DNA of 64,000 nt, taken from Cryptolaemus montrouzieri (taxonomy: Eukaryota; Arthropoda; Insecta; Coleoptera; Coccinellidae). The DNA lies in contig JABFTP020000021.1 of assembly GCA_013387265.2 (NCBI GenBank), positions 5,516,001 through 5,580,000 of the forward strand, read 5' to 3'. A program made the position numbers and the translations under genes. Under the pieces are notes generated by a model. That model did not search any database. It was given only the letters and a program-made list of their open reading frames with translations, and was not told the DNA's origin. Within the stretch, counting starts at the first letter, position 1. Every line of letters begins with the position of its first letter. Of the stretch, positions 10,690-21,833 are shown piece after piece.

Positions 10690-11659
10690 CGCACTCTTTG
10701 TGAGACATCCCCATAAGAAAAAGTCTAAGCTATTTAAGTGTGGGAACCTAGGGGGCCATGGTTCTGGTCCTATCCATCGGTTGTTGAATATATTATTCAA
10801 GAATTACCTAGCTTCTCCACTAAAATGTACTGGTGCCCCGTCATGCATGAACCACATTGTTTCTCACGAAAAGTGGCACATACTCGAGAAATAAAGGTAA
10901 CTCCTCCTCAAAAAATTGCTGATAAGCGGGACCGTTTAGGTAAAAAAATGGCCCAATCAAATAATTTCCAATTATTCCGACTCAGAAATTTAGTGAAAAT
11001 TGTTCTTGATAATGAGATTCTTCAATCAAATGGGAGTTTTCTTCAGCCCAATAATGATTATTGGGAAAATTTGTGGCAGCAGTTCTCGAAAAGTTAGCTT
11101 CGTCTGTGAACATTATTTCTTTATCAAAATCAGCATTTTCTCTAATTTCATCTAAGAACCATCGGCAGAAATTCAGTTTTGAAGGAAAATCTCGAGGAAG
11201 TAGAGTTTGGACGCGTTGAATATGGTACAATGAAAAGTCTTGGAGAATCCTCCAAACTAGAACATGTGAAATATTCAACTGATTTCCAATCTTTCTTGTA
11301 CTCACATGAGGATTCCAATCAATATAATTCAAAACTGCTTCTTCAATATCTGGAGTTCTTATAGTTTGAGTTGCACCTCTTGAATGATAATTTGCAGTAA
11401 TAATACCAGTTTTCCTCAACTTTCTGTGGACATTTGAGAATGTTCGCCTGTCTGGTGTTACTCGATTTGCAAAGCGCACCTGATATAATAGCCTAGCTTT
11501 TGTTGTGTTTCCGTCAGCCAGACCGTACATGTAATGGATATCAGCCAATTCAGCGTTAGTAAAATAACCATTTTTTCTTACAGCAATAACTTCAAAAGTC
11601 TTAAAACTAATCGTTAATTTAATAAACAATTCGAGCAGACACTGGTTCAACTTTAGCAA
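10690..11659 (-). pseudogene. Tc1/mariner-type transposase, near complete but broken
   Basis: The long frame (10,982-11,659, 225 codons) holds a helix-turn-helix region (NGYFTNAELADIHYMYGLAD, then VSTRKIGNQLNISHVLVWRIL) and the first catalytic Asp in MFTDEANFSR (about residue 185). After a stop and a frameshift it goes on with GIIGNYLIGPFF, the second Asp in FMHDGAPVHFSG and the third in LNSLDFFLWG. About 38 residues separate the second and third Asp, so this is not a classic DD34D mariner; it resembles a Tc1/mariner-like family common in insects. At least two stops and one frameshift inactivate it. Confidence 0.8.
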
Positions 11660-12159
11660 CTGTCAAAGTAAATAAATAAATGAAAAAAATCAAAGCCTAC
11701 TACTCATTTTTTTAATTAGAGGTGCTTTTAATTCAGCGAATTCATACAATCGTTTAATAATTTTTTGCTCGAGAACGATTGGGGATACGAAAAAATTTCA
11801 AGTGTCAAAACAGTCTCTAAATTGAACGAGGATGACGAAAATTAATTGTACGCTGATCAGTGGCGTATTGCAAAAAAGTTTGAAAGGGCAAAAGAAGACA
11901 GGGCTCCGGAAAAAAAACACCTTGAAGATTCTAGTTAAAATTTAGGACGTGTAATGATGGAGGCTGTTAAAATAGCTTGCATTCCAAATGTGGGCTGAAT
12001 ATCTCAAAAACTGCAGGAGTTTTGAATTTCCGGAAATTTCAACACCCTGTAGCTCCGTAACGAAGCTTTTGCGGACCTATGTTTATATGAACTTTTTTTC
12101 TTAAAATTACATGTAGATTTACCCCCTCAAGTTGTGACATACTATTATGTAACATCCAG

Positions 12160-13350
12160 TATTTTTGCATATTCCGATTGAGTCTAAAAAAAATTAAGTT
12201 TCTTCAGAAATTACTATACTTGAACATCAAGGTTTTTAAGACAATTCGATTTTTCTCAAAATCTGAAAGAAAGTTCATTCCCGAAATACTCAAAAACCAG
12301 CCAAGGTAGTTCAGCGAAATTGACAGCGACACGAGAAAATAGATCAAGTATATCATTTACATATCCATGCTATTCAGCGTAATGTTTTATCCACAACAAT
12401 TTTTTTGTCGGCCAGTGTTATTATTGCTCTAATTTAAACGAAGTTTAAAGAATTGAAGAATCGAAATTCTTTCTCCAAATTCGAGTTCAATAGCTACCAT
12501 CGTTAGTTGAGATTCCGCTTCTCTTTCAACGTTTCGAATTCGTTTTGAAATATATTAAAACCCTTTCAAGAATTAATGGAATATAAGCCTCTCTTCAATG
12601 GTTTATTGCAGTGCTAAATGGCTCCGACAATCCGTTTACTTCCGGCACTATAGATGTACTCAGCATCCATATTGTTACGTTCATCCGCAGTGGTTTGGCC
12701 AACCCCCGTTATATCCACCCCCCAGCGTTCCGGTGACAGATCGCAGGGCCACAAGGCGATGTCCGACATCAAGCCGTTAATTGATAGATGGGGCTCCAGG
12801 ACGCTAGATGTCCGTAGATCCGAAGACGATTCTGGGGGAGAATTGGGGATAGCAGGACGCTTGAATATTTCATATCCTGTCGAATTTGAATCCTTTAAGG
12901 GTGGTATTGAGCTGATTATTACAATTAGCATTAACAAGGTGATGTGTGTGATTCAAATATCTTGATTTTCCATTTTAATGCAATTTCAAGAATTATGTAC
13001 GATAAAGAACTACTTCAATAGTGTAGGAGAGACTGGGGATCCTTGATACATGAGGCACACAAACGTAAGTATCATTGAATCAACACTTTTGCGTGAACCT
13101 GACTTACAGTTACTTCTATTGATTGCATATTAATTTTCCGATGTTTTAAAATGAATTGTTCAATGAATGAGTGAGGTTATCCTCTTCTGTGGGTGTTACT
13201 GCTGCGAAAACCAACGTTTTCATCAAAATGGCCGTCGGGGATGTTTGATACATAGAATGTGGGGGTACTTGATACAATGGTCCTCATATAGGGATCCTTG
13301 ATACGATTCAAGTAACATGATTATAGTTAAGCATTCTCTCCGAACTATAT
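12160..13350. other. Unassigned, with an IS630-like end and a GC-rich block
   Basis: 12,387-12,420 (ATCCACAACAATTTTTTTG, then GGCCAGTG) resembles the right end of the IS630-like element at 29,570-29,600. 12,660-12,960 is clearly richer in G and C and open in two frames; the plus frame 12,654-12,965 has no domain I recognise. 13,030-13,320 repeats GGGATCCTTGATAC three times with variation, just upstream of the pogo-like frame. Confidence 0.35.
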
Positions 13351-15317
13351 ATGCTATTTGAATTACAGATGCCGATATTTTATGAAACGAAACCTGGATC
13401 GAACGCCAGACATCCAGTTCCTCATGAAACGATAGGAAACGCAGTCAAAGAAGTAGTCATTGATAGATCTGGTCTTCGAAGAACAGCCGATGAATATGGA
13501 ATAGACAAAATGACTGTAAGACGGTTGTTATCAAATATAGAGACGATTCTAATAATGGCGTCGAAACCAATTTTTCCGAAATTCACAACAAAACAAATTT
13601 TCGATAAAGATGAAGAAGATATGCTAGCATCTCATCTCAAAAAAGCTTCTCAACTTCACCATGGATTGGAAACTATTGGGGCACGACAACTTGCCTATAA
13701 ATCTGCCATAAGGAATACCAAATCATATTCAGCCAAATGAGATGACAATAAAATTGCTGGATATGATTTCACAGACATAAAAATCTTTCCAGAAGAACTC
13801 CTGAAGCAACAAGCATTGCTCGATCTAGCGCGTTCAATAGGAAGACTGTCAAACAGTTCAGTGAAAATTTAGAAAAGGTTCTGGAGAAGTACAACTTTTC
13901 TTCCCACGATATTTGGAACATAGACGAAATGGGAGTCTATACATAACCCAAAAACTTACTAGTCATTGCTAAAAAAGGTGTCAAATAAGTGGGGCAAGCG
14001 ACTTCCTAAGAAGGAGCACATTAGTGACGGTTTTCTACGCTGTAAATGGAATCGGAAATTTATTCCGCCCTTCATCATAGTACCAAGAGTTAGAGTAGAA
14101 AATTACATGATCAGTGGAGCACCTGCAGGTTCAGTTGCAGTAGATCATCCTGAACACAGTGGATGGATGACAAGAGAAAATTTTATTCAATTCATAAACC
14201 ATTTTATAACATGTGAAATGCTCAAATGAATTCAAATGTTTGATACTCATGGACAACCACGAATCGCACATTTCAATTGAAGTTTTGGACCAAACAAAAT
14301 GGAATTGTCTTGCCTTTTTTCCCTCTGCATTGCAGCTACTTGACGTGTTTTTATTTTTCATTAAGAAATGCTTATAACAAAGCAGCCCAACAGTGGATGA
14401 TCAATAATCCAGGAGACTCGATGAAGATATATAATATTGGAGAACTGGTCGGTAAAGCTTTTCCTGAAAACATCGTATCAGGGTTTCAAAAAACAGGCAT
14501 ATGCCCATTTAACCTTAATATCTTTACCGATGATGATTCTTTACGGTCATCTGTAACGGATCGACCTATGAACGAAAGCCGAGATGGAATGGAAAATCCA
14601 AGCATTAGCGAACTAGATGGGCCATCATCTAGAGCTGAAATTGTACAAAGAACTAACGAAACATCTCCATCATCGTCAGTTCTTCAGCCAGCAAGCGCTT
14701 CAAATTCTTCTAAAATTCCTTCATATAACCTATCGCTAGTGATGCAAGAAGACATACAACCACATCCTAAAATAGCAGCAAGTTTAAAAAGAAAAAAGGT
14801 CGAAGAAAACAAGAAAATCATCAATTTCAACAAACACGCCTGTAAAGATCGCAATTGAAGAAGAGCAAACTGCTAGAAGGCAAAAAATTAATAGGACAAA
14901 AACTACAAAAGGGAAAATGCTGGCTAAAAAACAAAATATCTCGCAAAATATTCCAAAACAAGATTCTAAAAAGAAGCGAAAGGAAAATTCCGAAAGTTCC
15001 GATAGCGAAGGTTCTTTTCGAAATGATGAAAATGAATCTGGCCCAGAAAAGATCTCTGATGAAGAAATAGATGAGACTAGACAACCTGCTGCGAAGACTG
15101 GATTTTAGTTATATATAAAAGAAAAAAATCAGTGCTACAATATGTGGGGCAAATTTTGGCAACAACTGTATCGAGAGAATATAGAGTAAATTTCACAAAA
15201 CGGATTGAGGCCAATAAATTCAAATTGCCAGGAGCGGAAGAAATCAGTAACATAGATTCTGAACAAATAGAAAAACTTTTCTCATGCCCTCTTTTTTGCA
15301 TAAAAATGACAGATTGA
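13351..15317 (+). pseudogene. Pogo/Tigger-like DDE transposase (jerky-like), decayed
   Basis: In order: an N-terminal helix-turn-helix region (GLRRTADEYGIDKMTVRRLL, 13,351-13,740 frame); the first Asp in WNIDEMGV near 13,920; the central block KFIPPFIIVPRVRVENYM and GAPAGSVAVDH (13,966-14,229); the second Asp in LMDNHESH near 14,250; the third in LQLLDV near 14,340; then AYNKAAQQWMINNPGD and GFQKTGICPFN (14,277-14,858). A charged Lys/Ser-rich tail follows, ending in a small domain (SVLQYVGQILATTVSREYRV, 15,132-15,317). At least five frame changes or stops. All three acidic residues can be found, but not in one frame. Confidence 0.85.
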
Positions 15318-15823
15318 TTAGTTTCACAATCGATGAAAGGTTTGATAGTCTGAATGTAGAATAGCAGTTGTGATAGTTCTTAAGATTTTGATATAGCAAA
15401 GTTTCTTTCTTTACCAAAGAAAATGTTACTTTTCTGTTAGTTCTTAGTTTTGCGTTTGGAAGAAAAAGTTCTCAACCCTAATAAAGTGATGAAATTTTGG
15501 TGGTTCTCACTGTAGAAGTTTCTTTTATTTGAAGAATATACTGTTTGTTTTCTTTTCGTGCAATTAATCGATTATTATTATATTTTTCCTAATAAATATA
15601 TATTTTTTGATATAGTTTCTTTTAACTGGTGGACAGTTAATCTTCGGATCTACTGGACCCATTTTAATAAACTTTGAAGAATTTTGTTTACTCTCATATC
15701 CTGTATGATAGTTTACCACAATTTGACCACGAAAAAATATATAAAATTTTCGATTTTAAAAAGAATTTTGAAATGTCCGCATTTTTTATTTTCAATGATC
15801 TTACAATTTTTCTGGTAAACTAT
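14846..15823 (+). repeat. Pogo 3' segment, first of two copies
   Basis: This stretch, covering the transposase tail and the non-coding 3' region, is repeated almost identically at 21,834-22,806 (for example AAATTTTGGTGGTTCTCAC and GATCTACTGGACCCATTTTA occur in both). The second copy is separated from any catalytic domain. Confidence 0.85.
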
Positions 15824-16413
15824 TACGTGAGAACACTTCCTTTTGTAACGCATTTTGAATTCCATGTTTCAGACTTACCGTTCGACATGCTGGCTAAAAA
15901 CAACATATTTCGTATTGTTTTTCAAGAAGAAAATTTGAGCGCCCTCTTAATAGAAAATAGAAATAAACATTTCTTCGTTAACTTTAAGAATTGTTTTATA
16001 TTGAAAATATTGATAACCGTATATAGTAAAAAGTGAAGAACAAAGTTGAATATATGCCATTTTTAGCATTCTAGACGGTAATAGTACCTTAAACTTGTGA
16101 TATCTTTCGAGTGAAATGTCCAAATTGAATAATTCAAAAGTTATATAATTTTATTGAAGCAGACTTGAATATGAGGTCATTTATTTTGATAATGATTAAT
16201 ACCAAAGTATAAATAAAAAGGCTTTTATAGCGGTGGTATCAATAAATATTTTCAAAATGAAAAAATACTTATTGTGACATAACTATAACATTCAGACATA
16301 TGCTGTTGAGGTATTATTGAAGTTTTAGTATGGATACCAAATTTTTTGAAAAATTAATTAATATATCCTTTGTTCACCGGAGAAAGTGTAGCATCCAAAG
16401 AATGAAAAAAATT
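15824..16413. other. No recognisable gene
   Basis: AT-rich sequence following the pogo 3' segment. A 120-codon plus frame ending at 16,036 is rich in Phe, Ile and Asn, as expected of AT-rich non-coding DNA, and has no motif. Confidence 0.4.
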
Positions 16414-16490
16414 TTCAAATCGATCAAGTAGTTTCGGAGCCTATACAAACGAACAAACAAACAATCAAATCTTTCTTCTTTATAATATTC
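16414..16490 (+). repeat. Non-LTR 3' tail type (TTTCGGAGCCTA...TTTATAATATT)
   Basis: TCAAATCGATCAAGTAGTTTC, GGAGCCTA, a run of CAAACAAA, then TCTTTCTTCTTTATAATATT. The same tail occurs at 17,846-17,911 continuing at 20,033-20,068, where a PLE dimer interrupts it. Tails of this form are common at 3' ends of insect RTE-type LINEs or related SINEs. Confidence 0.5.
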
Positions 16491-16499
16491 TTATTTTTT

Positions 16500-16920
16500 C
16501 AAAGTGAAACTTTATTACATCGTCTCAAACTTTTTCGTCTGTGTGTTGCATGTCGCGTGACGTTCGGCCGCGGAGTAGGGATAAAGTGAAAGAAGGACCT
16601 CGTAATCATGTTCAATGACCTTGACAACGAGTAACGAGTGTGGGCCAATTCGGTCATAAATTGTGATAATACTCCAGAGGACGTTAAAACACCCGCTGCG
16701 ACCCCAAAAACCCCCGAGTAACAGATTCGGAGTCATTTTCGCGATTATTTACCGATTTTCTAAATTGTTACAACTAGCTTCTTCCAAATGTAATTCAGAA
16801 ATGCTTTTCTTCAAAGTGAAACTTTCATTACATCGTCTCAAACGTTTTCGTCTGTGTGTTGCATGTCGCGTGACGGTTGGCGGCGGAGTAGAAATATAGT
16901 GAAAGGCGCTCGTCAGAGCA
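16500..16920 (+). repeat. Pair of ~110 bp direct repeats
   Basis: 16,500-16,610 and 16,811-16,920 share AAAGTGAAACTTT, ATTACATCGTCTCAAAC, TTTTCGTCTGTGTGTTGCATGTCGCGTGACG and a GGAGTAG block. The two copies differ by scattered changes. The intervening 200 bp includes a less AT-rich stretch (16,670-16,730). I do not recognise the family; it could be an LTR-like pair or a local duplication. Confidence 0.65.
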
Positions 16921-17014
16921 GCCAAGGCCAACATGCCTATAGTTCGCAGCAGCTGACCGTACAGACTATTACTCATTTGTGCCAATGTTCCACGCTATTT
17001 TGTTTGTTTTGTCA

Positions 17015-17725
17015 GTGGTGATTTTAATACAGACTTCAAAAAAGAAGAATCTGCTCTACTCATTGAATACTTGAGAGAAGTATTTAATCTTGAAATGATA
17101 AATGATACAAATATACCCACCATAAGATATGGTACAACGATCGATGCGGTTTTTACATTGAAAAAATCGAATGTAAGTCACTGGTCACGTATTTTAGTAA
17201 CCATAAAATATTGGTTACATTAACAAACTGTGAAACTCATGATGAAGATGGAGTTGATAATAGAATGATTGAAAATAACTGCAAAACGGATCAAAATTAC
17301 TCAACGATAATAAAATATTGTTTTCAGTATATTAATATGTGTATATAATCTAAATAGTTAATAATTATTATATATGTCGTACTCTAAGACACAGAGTTCA
17401 ATAAAAATATTAGTCTACTTTTATCATTACCGATTATCATTCCAATTTTTCAAGTATAAAATTAAGATTGATAAAGCGATTTCTATACCCTTAATGGAAT
17501 ATTGTTCCAAAAGTTTTTCAGTTACATGTCTGTAATGTGAAAAAAAGGTTTCACTTTTACCGTGTTTTCATAAAACCACACAATCCTTTTTTTCTTTTGA
17601 TCGTTTAGCGTGCTCTATTCTATTTCTGCCTTTCGGCTAATGAGTGTTTAATGTAATGTAAATGTTTTTTGTCTGGTGATTTTAATACAGACTTCAAGAA
17701 TGAAGAATATGTTCCACTCATTGAA
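17015..17725 (+). pseudogene. Endonuclease/exonuclease/phosphatase-fold fragments (two pieces)
   Basis: 17,019 onward reads GDFNTDFKKEES, then LLIEYLREVFNLEMINDT and RYGTTIDAVF. GDFN and the TTIDAVF block are the Mg-binding and late motifs of EEP-family endonucleases as found in LINEs and in Helentron rolling-circle elements. A second, shorter copy of the first part (SGDFNTDFKNEEYVPLIEYL) lies at 17,668-17,725. The final Asp-His motif is not recognisable. Between the two pieces I see only AT-rich sequence. I favour a Helentron or LINE origin without being able to choose. Confidence 0.5.
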
Positions 17726-18009
17726 TACTTATTTATTCTAACCTAACCTGATTTTTGCCAAACCCCACCCGTGTCGGAGGAAAGGAGGCCGACGGCTTTA
17801 TATCTCCTCCGAAAGATGGACGCTCAAGCAATACCAAAGCAATAAAAGAATATTTCAAATCGGCCAAGTAGTTTCGGAGCCTAATCAATGGAGACAAACA
17901 ATCAAATCTTTTTTTTTGAGATGTGGAGGCCGTTACTTGATGTAGATCCATGATATAAATGAGATAAAAAACACAAGGTTTAACTTTAATCTACACTTTA
18001 TTTGAAAAA

Positions 18010-18050
18010 ATTCGACGACATTTCGCTGACACAGCAGCTTTATCAAGAAT
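18010..18050 (-). ncRNA. Hammerhead-like motif, minus arm of PLE C
   Basis: Mirror of 19,938-19,978. Core TTGATAA, stem II GCTG/CAGC, GAA; the base after the GAA+A is T, not C (GAAATGTCGTC), so stem III is weakened. Confidence 0.4.
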
Positions 18051-18400
18051 GACAAACAGAATGAAGAGTATGGTATTATAAACAAATCGTAGAACAAGTT
18101 GGATGAATAACAGGAAAATCCACACCGAGCCTTTGTACAGTTAGTATGAGAGGTAATAAAAACTAATTAAACAAGTTAAGTGGAGGTGAATAATTCACAT
18201 CTACCTGCTCATTCAAAAGCTTGTCCGAATGTTTGTATCTATTTATTCCTAATGCTTCTAGGAGATCTAATTTTAAACTTTTGAATTTTTATGTAATATG
18301 TCAAAGTTTTTATTGAATGAATGGTTTTCTTTTATTAGGTGGTTTGAATAATTTGAATCAGATTTATTTTTAACGAAGCTACGTTTATGTTCAGATGTTC

Positions 18401-18637
18401 TTATGCCAAAACTCCTATAGGTCCTACCGATATAAATTTTATCACAAGAACCGCAATTGAATTTATAGATTCCTGATTTACTTGATTTTCAACACGAGAT
18501 TTATTATTTTTAATATGTTTACCTAAGTTACTAGAAGTTTTGAAAGTTATATTAAGATTTTGTTTGACGAGAAAGGATTTAATATTTGTACTTGCAGAAC
18601 CGCAGAATGTTAAACTAAAGAAAATAATTTTGTTCAA
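18401..18637 (-). pseudogene. PLE C minus-arm GIY-YIG remnant
   Basis: A 78-codon frame: SLTFCGSASTNIKSFLVKQN, then QESINSIAVLVIKFISVGPIGVLA. In a shifted frame the last part reads NCGSCDKIYIGRTYRSFGIR, the GIY-YIG motif with its CxxC pair, so the arm retains the endonuclease region but no intact frame. Confidence 0.6.
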
Positions 18638-18780
18638 TCAAACGTCCAACAGATTCAATATTTCTGATTTAATTATGTGGTTAACATAATGAACATGTTG
18701 AATTTGAATCATGTTAACCACATAATTAAATCAGAAATATTGAATCTGTTGGACGTTTGCATTGAACAAAATTATTTTTC
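18619..18780. repeat. 69 bp-arm palindrome at the PLE C dimer junction
   Basis: Arms 18,619-18,687 and 18,711-18,780 are nearly perfect reverse complements (centre sequence TTAACCACATAATTAAATCAG and its complement) around a 23-nt loop. This is the head-to-head junction of the two PLE copies. Confidence 0.9.
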
Positions 18781-19856
18781 TTTCAACAACATCTATTACA
18801 GAAGTGAAAATGGTTTGATCATGGGAAATCCTTTGAGTCCACTTTTAGCAGAGATTTTATGAATAATATTGAACAGAAAATTCATACACATTCACTCATT
18901 TCCAAATTTCTTTATTGGTATAGATATGTTGACGACATCTTAGTATGTTTCATTGGAACTACTCGTTAACTAGACTTATTTCTTAATTTCATTAATTCCA
19001 TCCATTTGAACATTAAATTCACGATAGAAATTGAACAGAACGATTCCATTAATTTTTGGAATTGAAAATCACTAAACGAAATAATAATCATGTTTTTCGG
19101 TCTTTCGTAAACCAATACATACTGATACAATTATACATAACTACACATTACATCCAATTCAACACAAAGTTGCAGCTTTAAACAGCATGGTACATCGGTT
19201 ACTCAATTTACCTTTATCAGTAGAAGATTATAATAAAGAGTTAAACATCATCAAACAGATAGTCATTAATAATTCATATAATCCGGATATGATAGATCTA
19301 ATCATTCGTAAAAACTGTATTAGAAAGCAATAAATGAAGTATATCCTATTCATAAAGACTATAAAATATTCAACAGTTTAACATTCTGCGGTTCTGCAAG
19401 TACAAATATCAAATCCTTTCTCGTCAAACAAAATCTTAATATAACTTTCAAAACTTCTAATAACTTAGGTAAACATATTAAAATAAGAAATCTCGTGTTG
19501 AAAAATCAAGTAAATCAGGAATCTATAAACTCAATTGCGGTTCTTGTGATAAAAAAATTTATATCGGTAGGACCTATAGGAGTTTTGGCATAAGAACATC
19601 TGAACATAAACGTAGCTTCGATAAAAATAAATCTGATTCAAATTATTCAAACCACTTAATAAAAGAAAACCATTCATTCAATAAAACTTTTGACATATTA
19701 CATATTAAATCAAAAAGTTTAAAATAAGATCTCCTAGAAGAATTAGAAATAAATAGATACAAACATTCGGACAAGCTTTTGAATGAGCAGGTAGATGTGA
19801 ATTATTCACCCTACTTAACTTGTTTAATTAGTTTTATTACCTACTAACTGTACAAT
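18711..19856 (+). pseudogene. PLE C reverse transcriptase and GIY-YIG, decayed
   Basis: The 5' truncation leaves the second half of the reverse transcriptase: GLIMGNPLSPLLAEI (18,813-18,858) and, after a one-base shift, the catalytic YRYVDDIL near 18,925. Broken frames continue through the linker. The C-terminus has a CxxC pair and the GIY-YIG segment IYIGRTYRSFGIRTSEHKRS near 19,560-19,620, then EINRYKHSDKLLNEQVDVN. Three or more frameshifts and stops. PLE enzymes are sister to telomerase reverse transcriptase and copy RNA at a nicked target. Confidence 0.85.
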
Positions 19857-19937
19857 GGCTCGGTGTGGATTTTCCTGTTATTCATCCAACTTGTTCTACG
19901 ATTTGTTTATAATACCATACTCTTCATTCTGTTTGTC

Positions 19938-19978
19938 ATTCTTGATAAAGCTGCTGTGTCAGCGAAACGTCGTCGAAT
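19938..19978 (+). ncRNA. Hammerhead-like motif with U3/A8 core, PLE C
   Basis: Stem I ATTC/GAAT, core TTGATAA, one A, stem II GCTG-CTGTGT-CAGC, GAA, stem III AC-GTC-GT, C at the cleavage position. Relative to the consensus CUGANGA, positions 3 and 8 have changed together from C and G to U and A; every other invariant core base is kept. Confidence 0.55.
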
Positions 19979-20068
19979 TTTTTCAAATAAAGTGTAGATT
20001 AAAGTTAAACCTTGTGTTTTTTATCTCATTTAAATCAAATCTTTCCTCTTTATAATATTAGTATAGAT

Positions 20069-21083
20069 AAAAAACTTACAATTAGAAGATTTCAATCTGT
20101 GTTTTCTAATTATTTCAAATTTTGCATTAATTTTGGGACACCCTCAACAACCTTGGTTCTTAGGGCGAAAAAAATCAAATTTATTGCAAGGACTTTACAA
20201 GGCGATCACCTAGCATCTTCGAAATAATTGAGAGCATAACGCTAGAGATTCTCCACTAACTGGAATCACCATTTTCTTCATCATAGCCACAGTAATTTTA
20301 TTGCCACCAGTAAACCAAACAGCGTAAAAGTTTAAAGCTGATTTCAAAGTATACTATGAAGTATAATTGAATTTGTTCGTTTTACTTATCCCGTATTTCA
20401 TCCACAAATGGCGGATCTTGAAGTTGTAGAATTTCACTGTCGCGTTTTATGAACACCTAGCGAAATTTTCGCGTTGATGGATTTTTTACATTCCGACAAG
20501 ACAAATCTTATTGTTATCTTGAAGTTTTCCGACTGACGAATCAGTTCAGATGTTGAAATATTCAAATTCGCCTTGCAATTCGCCATTCGAACGCGATACA
20601 TTATAACGAAACGAGCCATTTCCTCAAAGGAACAAACGCGAAAGCCGCTGAAAAAGCAGTAAATTTTCCTGGGACACAATGCTCTCCAAATTACTTGGAT
20701 AATGTTAGTTAGGTATTCATGGACTATACGAATGCGGCAAATCTGATTTTAGGGAGAAAATAGCTACAAATCTACAAAGTTCCAACTTGTTTTCTACGAC
20801 AATCAGTGGCGTGTTGTGACTTGTTGTGATAGAGCGGTGCAGGGGAGCCATTAATTTCTGCATTCCGCGAACGATGTTTCGAGAATAGCTAAGCTGAAAT
20901 GAAATTAGACACGTTGGATACGTTTTGCTCCGAGCGTGTATGTTGATATGCCATTTCAATTAATAATTGTGGAAATATTTTCACATGATACTCTGACCTT
21001 GATCTGCTTGGATTCCAAGCCTCGGTTGTACAAATCCATTGTAAGTTTTATGTCATTGACAACGAAACAACACTAGCAATAAA
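20069..21083. other. No recognisable gene
   Basis: Nothing recognised. Frames up to 81 codons on the minus strand (20,434-20,679; 20,717-20,959) lack motifs. Confidence 0.4.
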
Positions 21084-21833
21084 TTAATATTGAATCAATT
21101 TCAGTTGGGTTGTATAAATCTTTACTTTACTTCTTGTCAGCTGACATGAAGTTAAAAGGAGTTGACATAGAACTTCAGTGACATTTGACTTGGCAACACT
21201 TGCACATTGTGGATCAGCAAATTTTTGAATTGCAAGATTCTTAACATCTTCTAATTTGGAAGTGACATTTTTTAAAGCAGCCGGTAGGGAATTGATATCA
21301 TATGTCTCAACTCGTGGTTTATGCTCCCGAATTATTTTATATAATTCTACTTTGGTGGCTTGTTGTTCAGGAAATATACCTTTTTGATTCAACCATTGCT
21401 GCATTTCGACTTTTTAGCTCGAAAACACAATATGTTTTTCTGTAGCTACATTGTGTTATCCATTAAAAAAACCACAGAATTGGGTGGTGAATTTGATATT
21501 TATTTATCTTCTATCCACTTTTAAAAATTTTCATGGTTCATATCATCATAATAGTCCCCTGATTTTGCTCCAGATTTGAATATTAATCTGACAGCCTGAG
21601 ATATAACCAACCAATTTTTTTATGTAATCCACGCACAGAATTGTCTAACTACTGATAAGAAGGAGTATGGTTAGAAGTGATATATACTTCATCAATTTAA
21701 ATAATCGGCCGATTTTCTCTTCTACATATCCTGATCTTTCTTAAATAATCTGATATCCAGTGATTCAACTAAAATTCTGTTATCCTGACTATTGTTCCTT
21801 CTGTAATCAATAAAAAATATTGGTTACACCAGA
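21084..21833 (-). pseudogene. IS630-like transposase fragment
   Basis: Read leftward from 21,700: DEVYITSNHTPS (first catalytic Asp), then broken frames with the second Asp in VVFLMDNTM, then a 106-codon frame (21,084-21,404) starting MQQWLNQKGIFPEQQATKVE and continuing LYKIIREHKPRVETYDIN. These match the family represented more completely at 27,979-29,600 (DETYIHSS; DNAPYH; MREWLQRQNI). After DIN the sequence diverges, so the LNPIE block with the catalytic Glu is absent. 21,358-21,833 is repeated at 22,807-23,298. Confidence 0.7.

Larger units (their letters stand above)
9858..12159 (-). mobile_element. Tc1/mariner-like element with ~400 bp terminal inverted repeats
   Basis: The left end (CAGGGTGTTACATAATAG at 9,858) and right end (reading ACTATTATGTAACATCCAG to 12,159) are inverted copies, and the similarity runs inward to about 10,260 and 11,768. 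Landmarks in both arms are CAACTTGAGGGGGTAAATCTAC, the GCGGACCTATGTTTATAT block and the ACGTGTAATGATGG block. Both ends are flanked by TA. The element encloses a minus-strand transposase (10,690-11,659) and a later PLE insertion (10,291-10,486). Inverted repeats this long are unusual for Tc1/mariner relatives. Confidence 0.8.
17912..20032. mobile_element. Penelope-like element C, inverted dimer with 12 bp target duplication
   Basis: The whole 2.1 kb unit is flanked by AATCAAATCTTT at 17,900-17,911 and 20,033-20,044, and the interrupted host sequence is the LINE-type tail seen uninterrupted at 16,414-16,490. Inside, a minus-strand copy (17,920-18,687) and a plus-strand copy (18,711-20,030) are joined head to head; both outer ends are the PLE 3' end (TTAAAGTTAAACCTTGTGTTTTTTATCTCAT in the plus sense). 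The minus copy has lost the reverse transcriptase by internal deletion (its NYFSF block joins directly to SLTFCGS). Confidence 0.9.
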
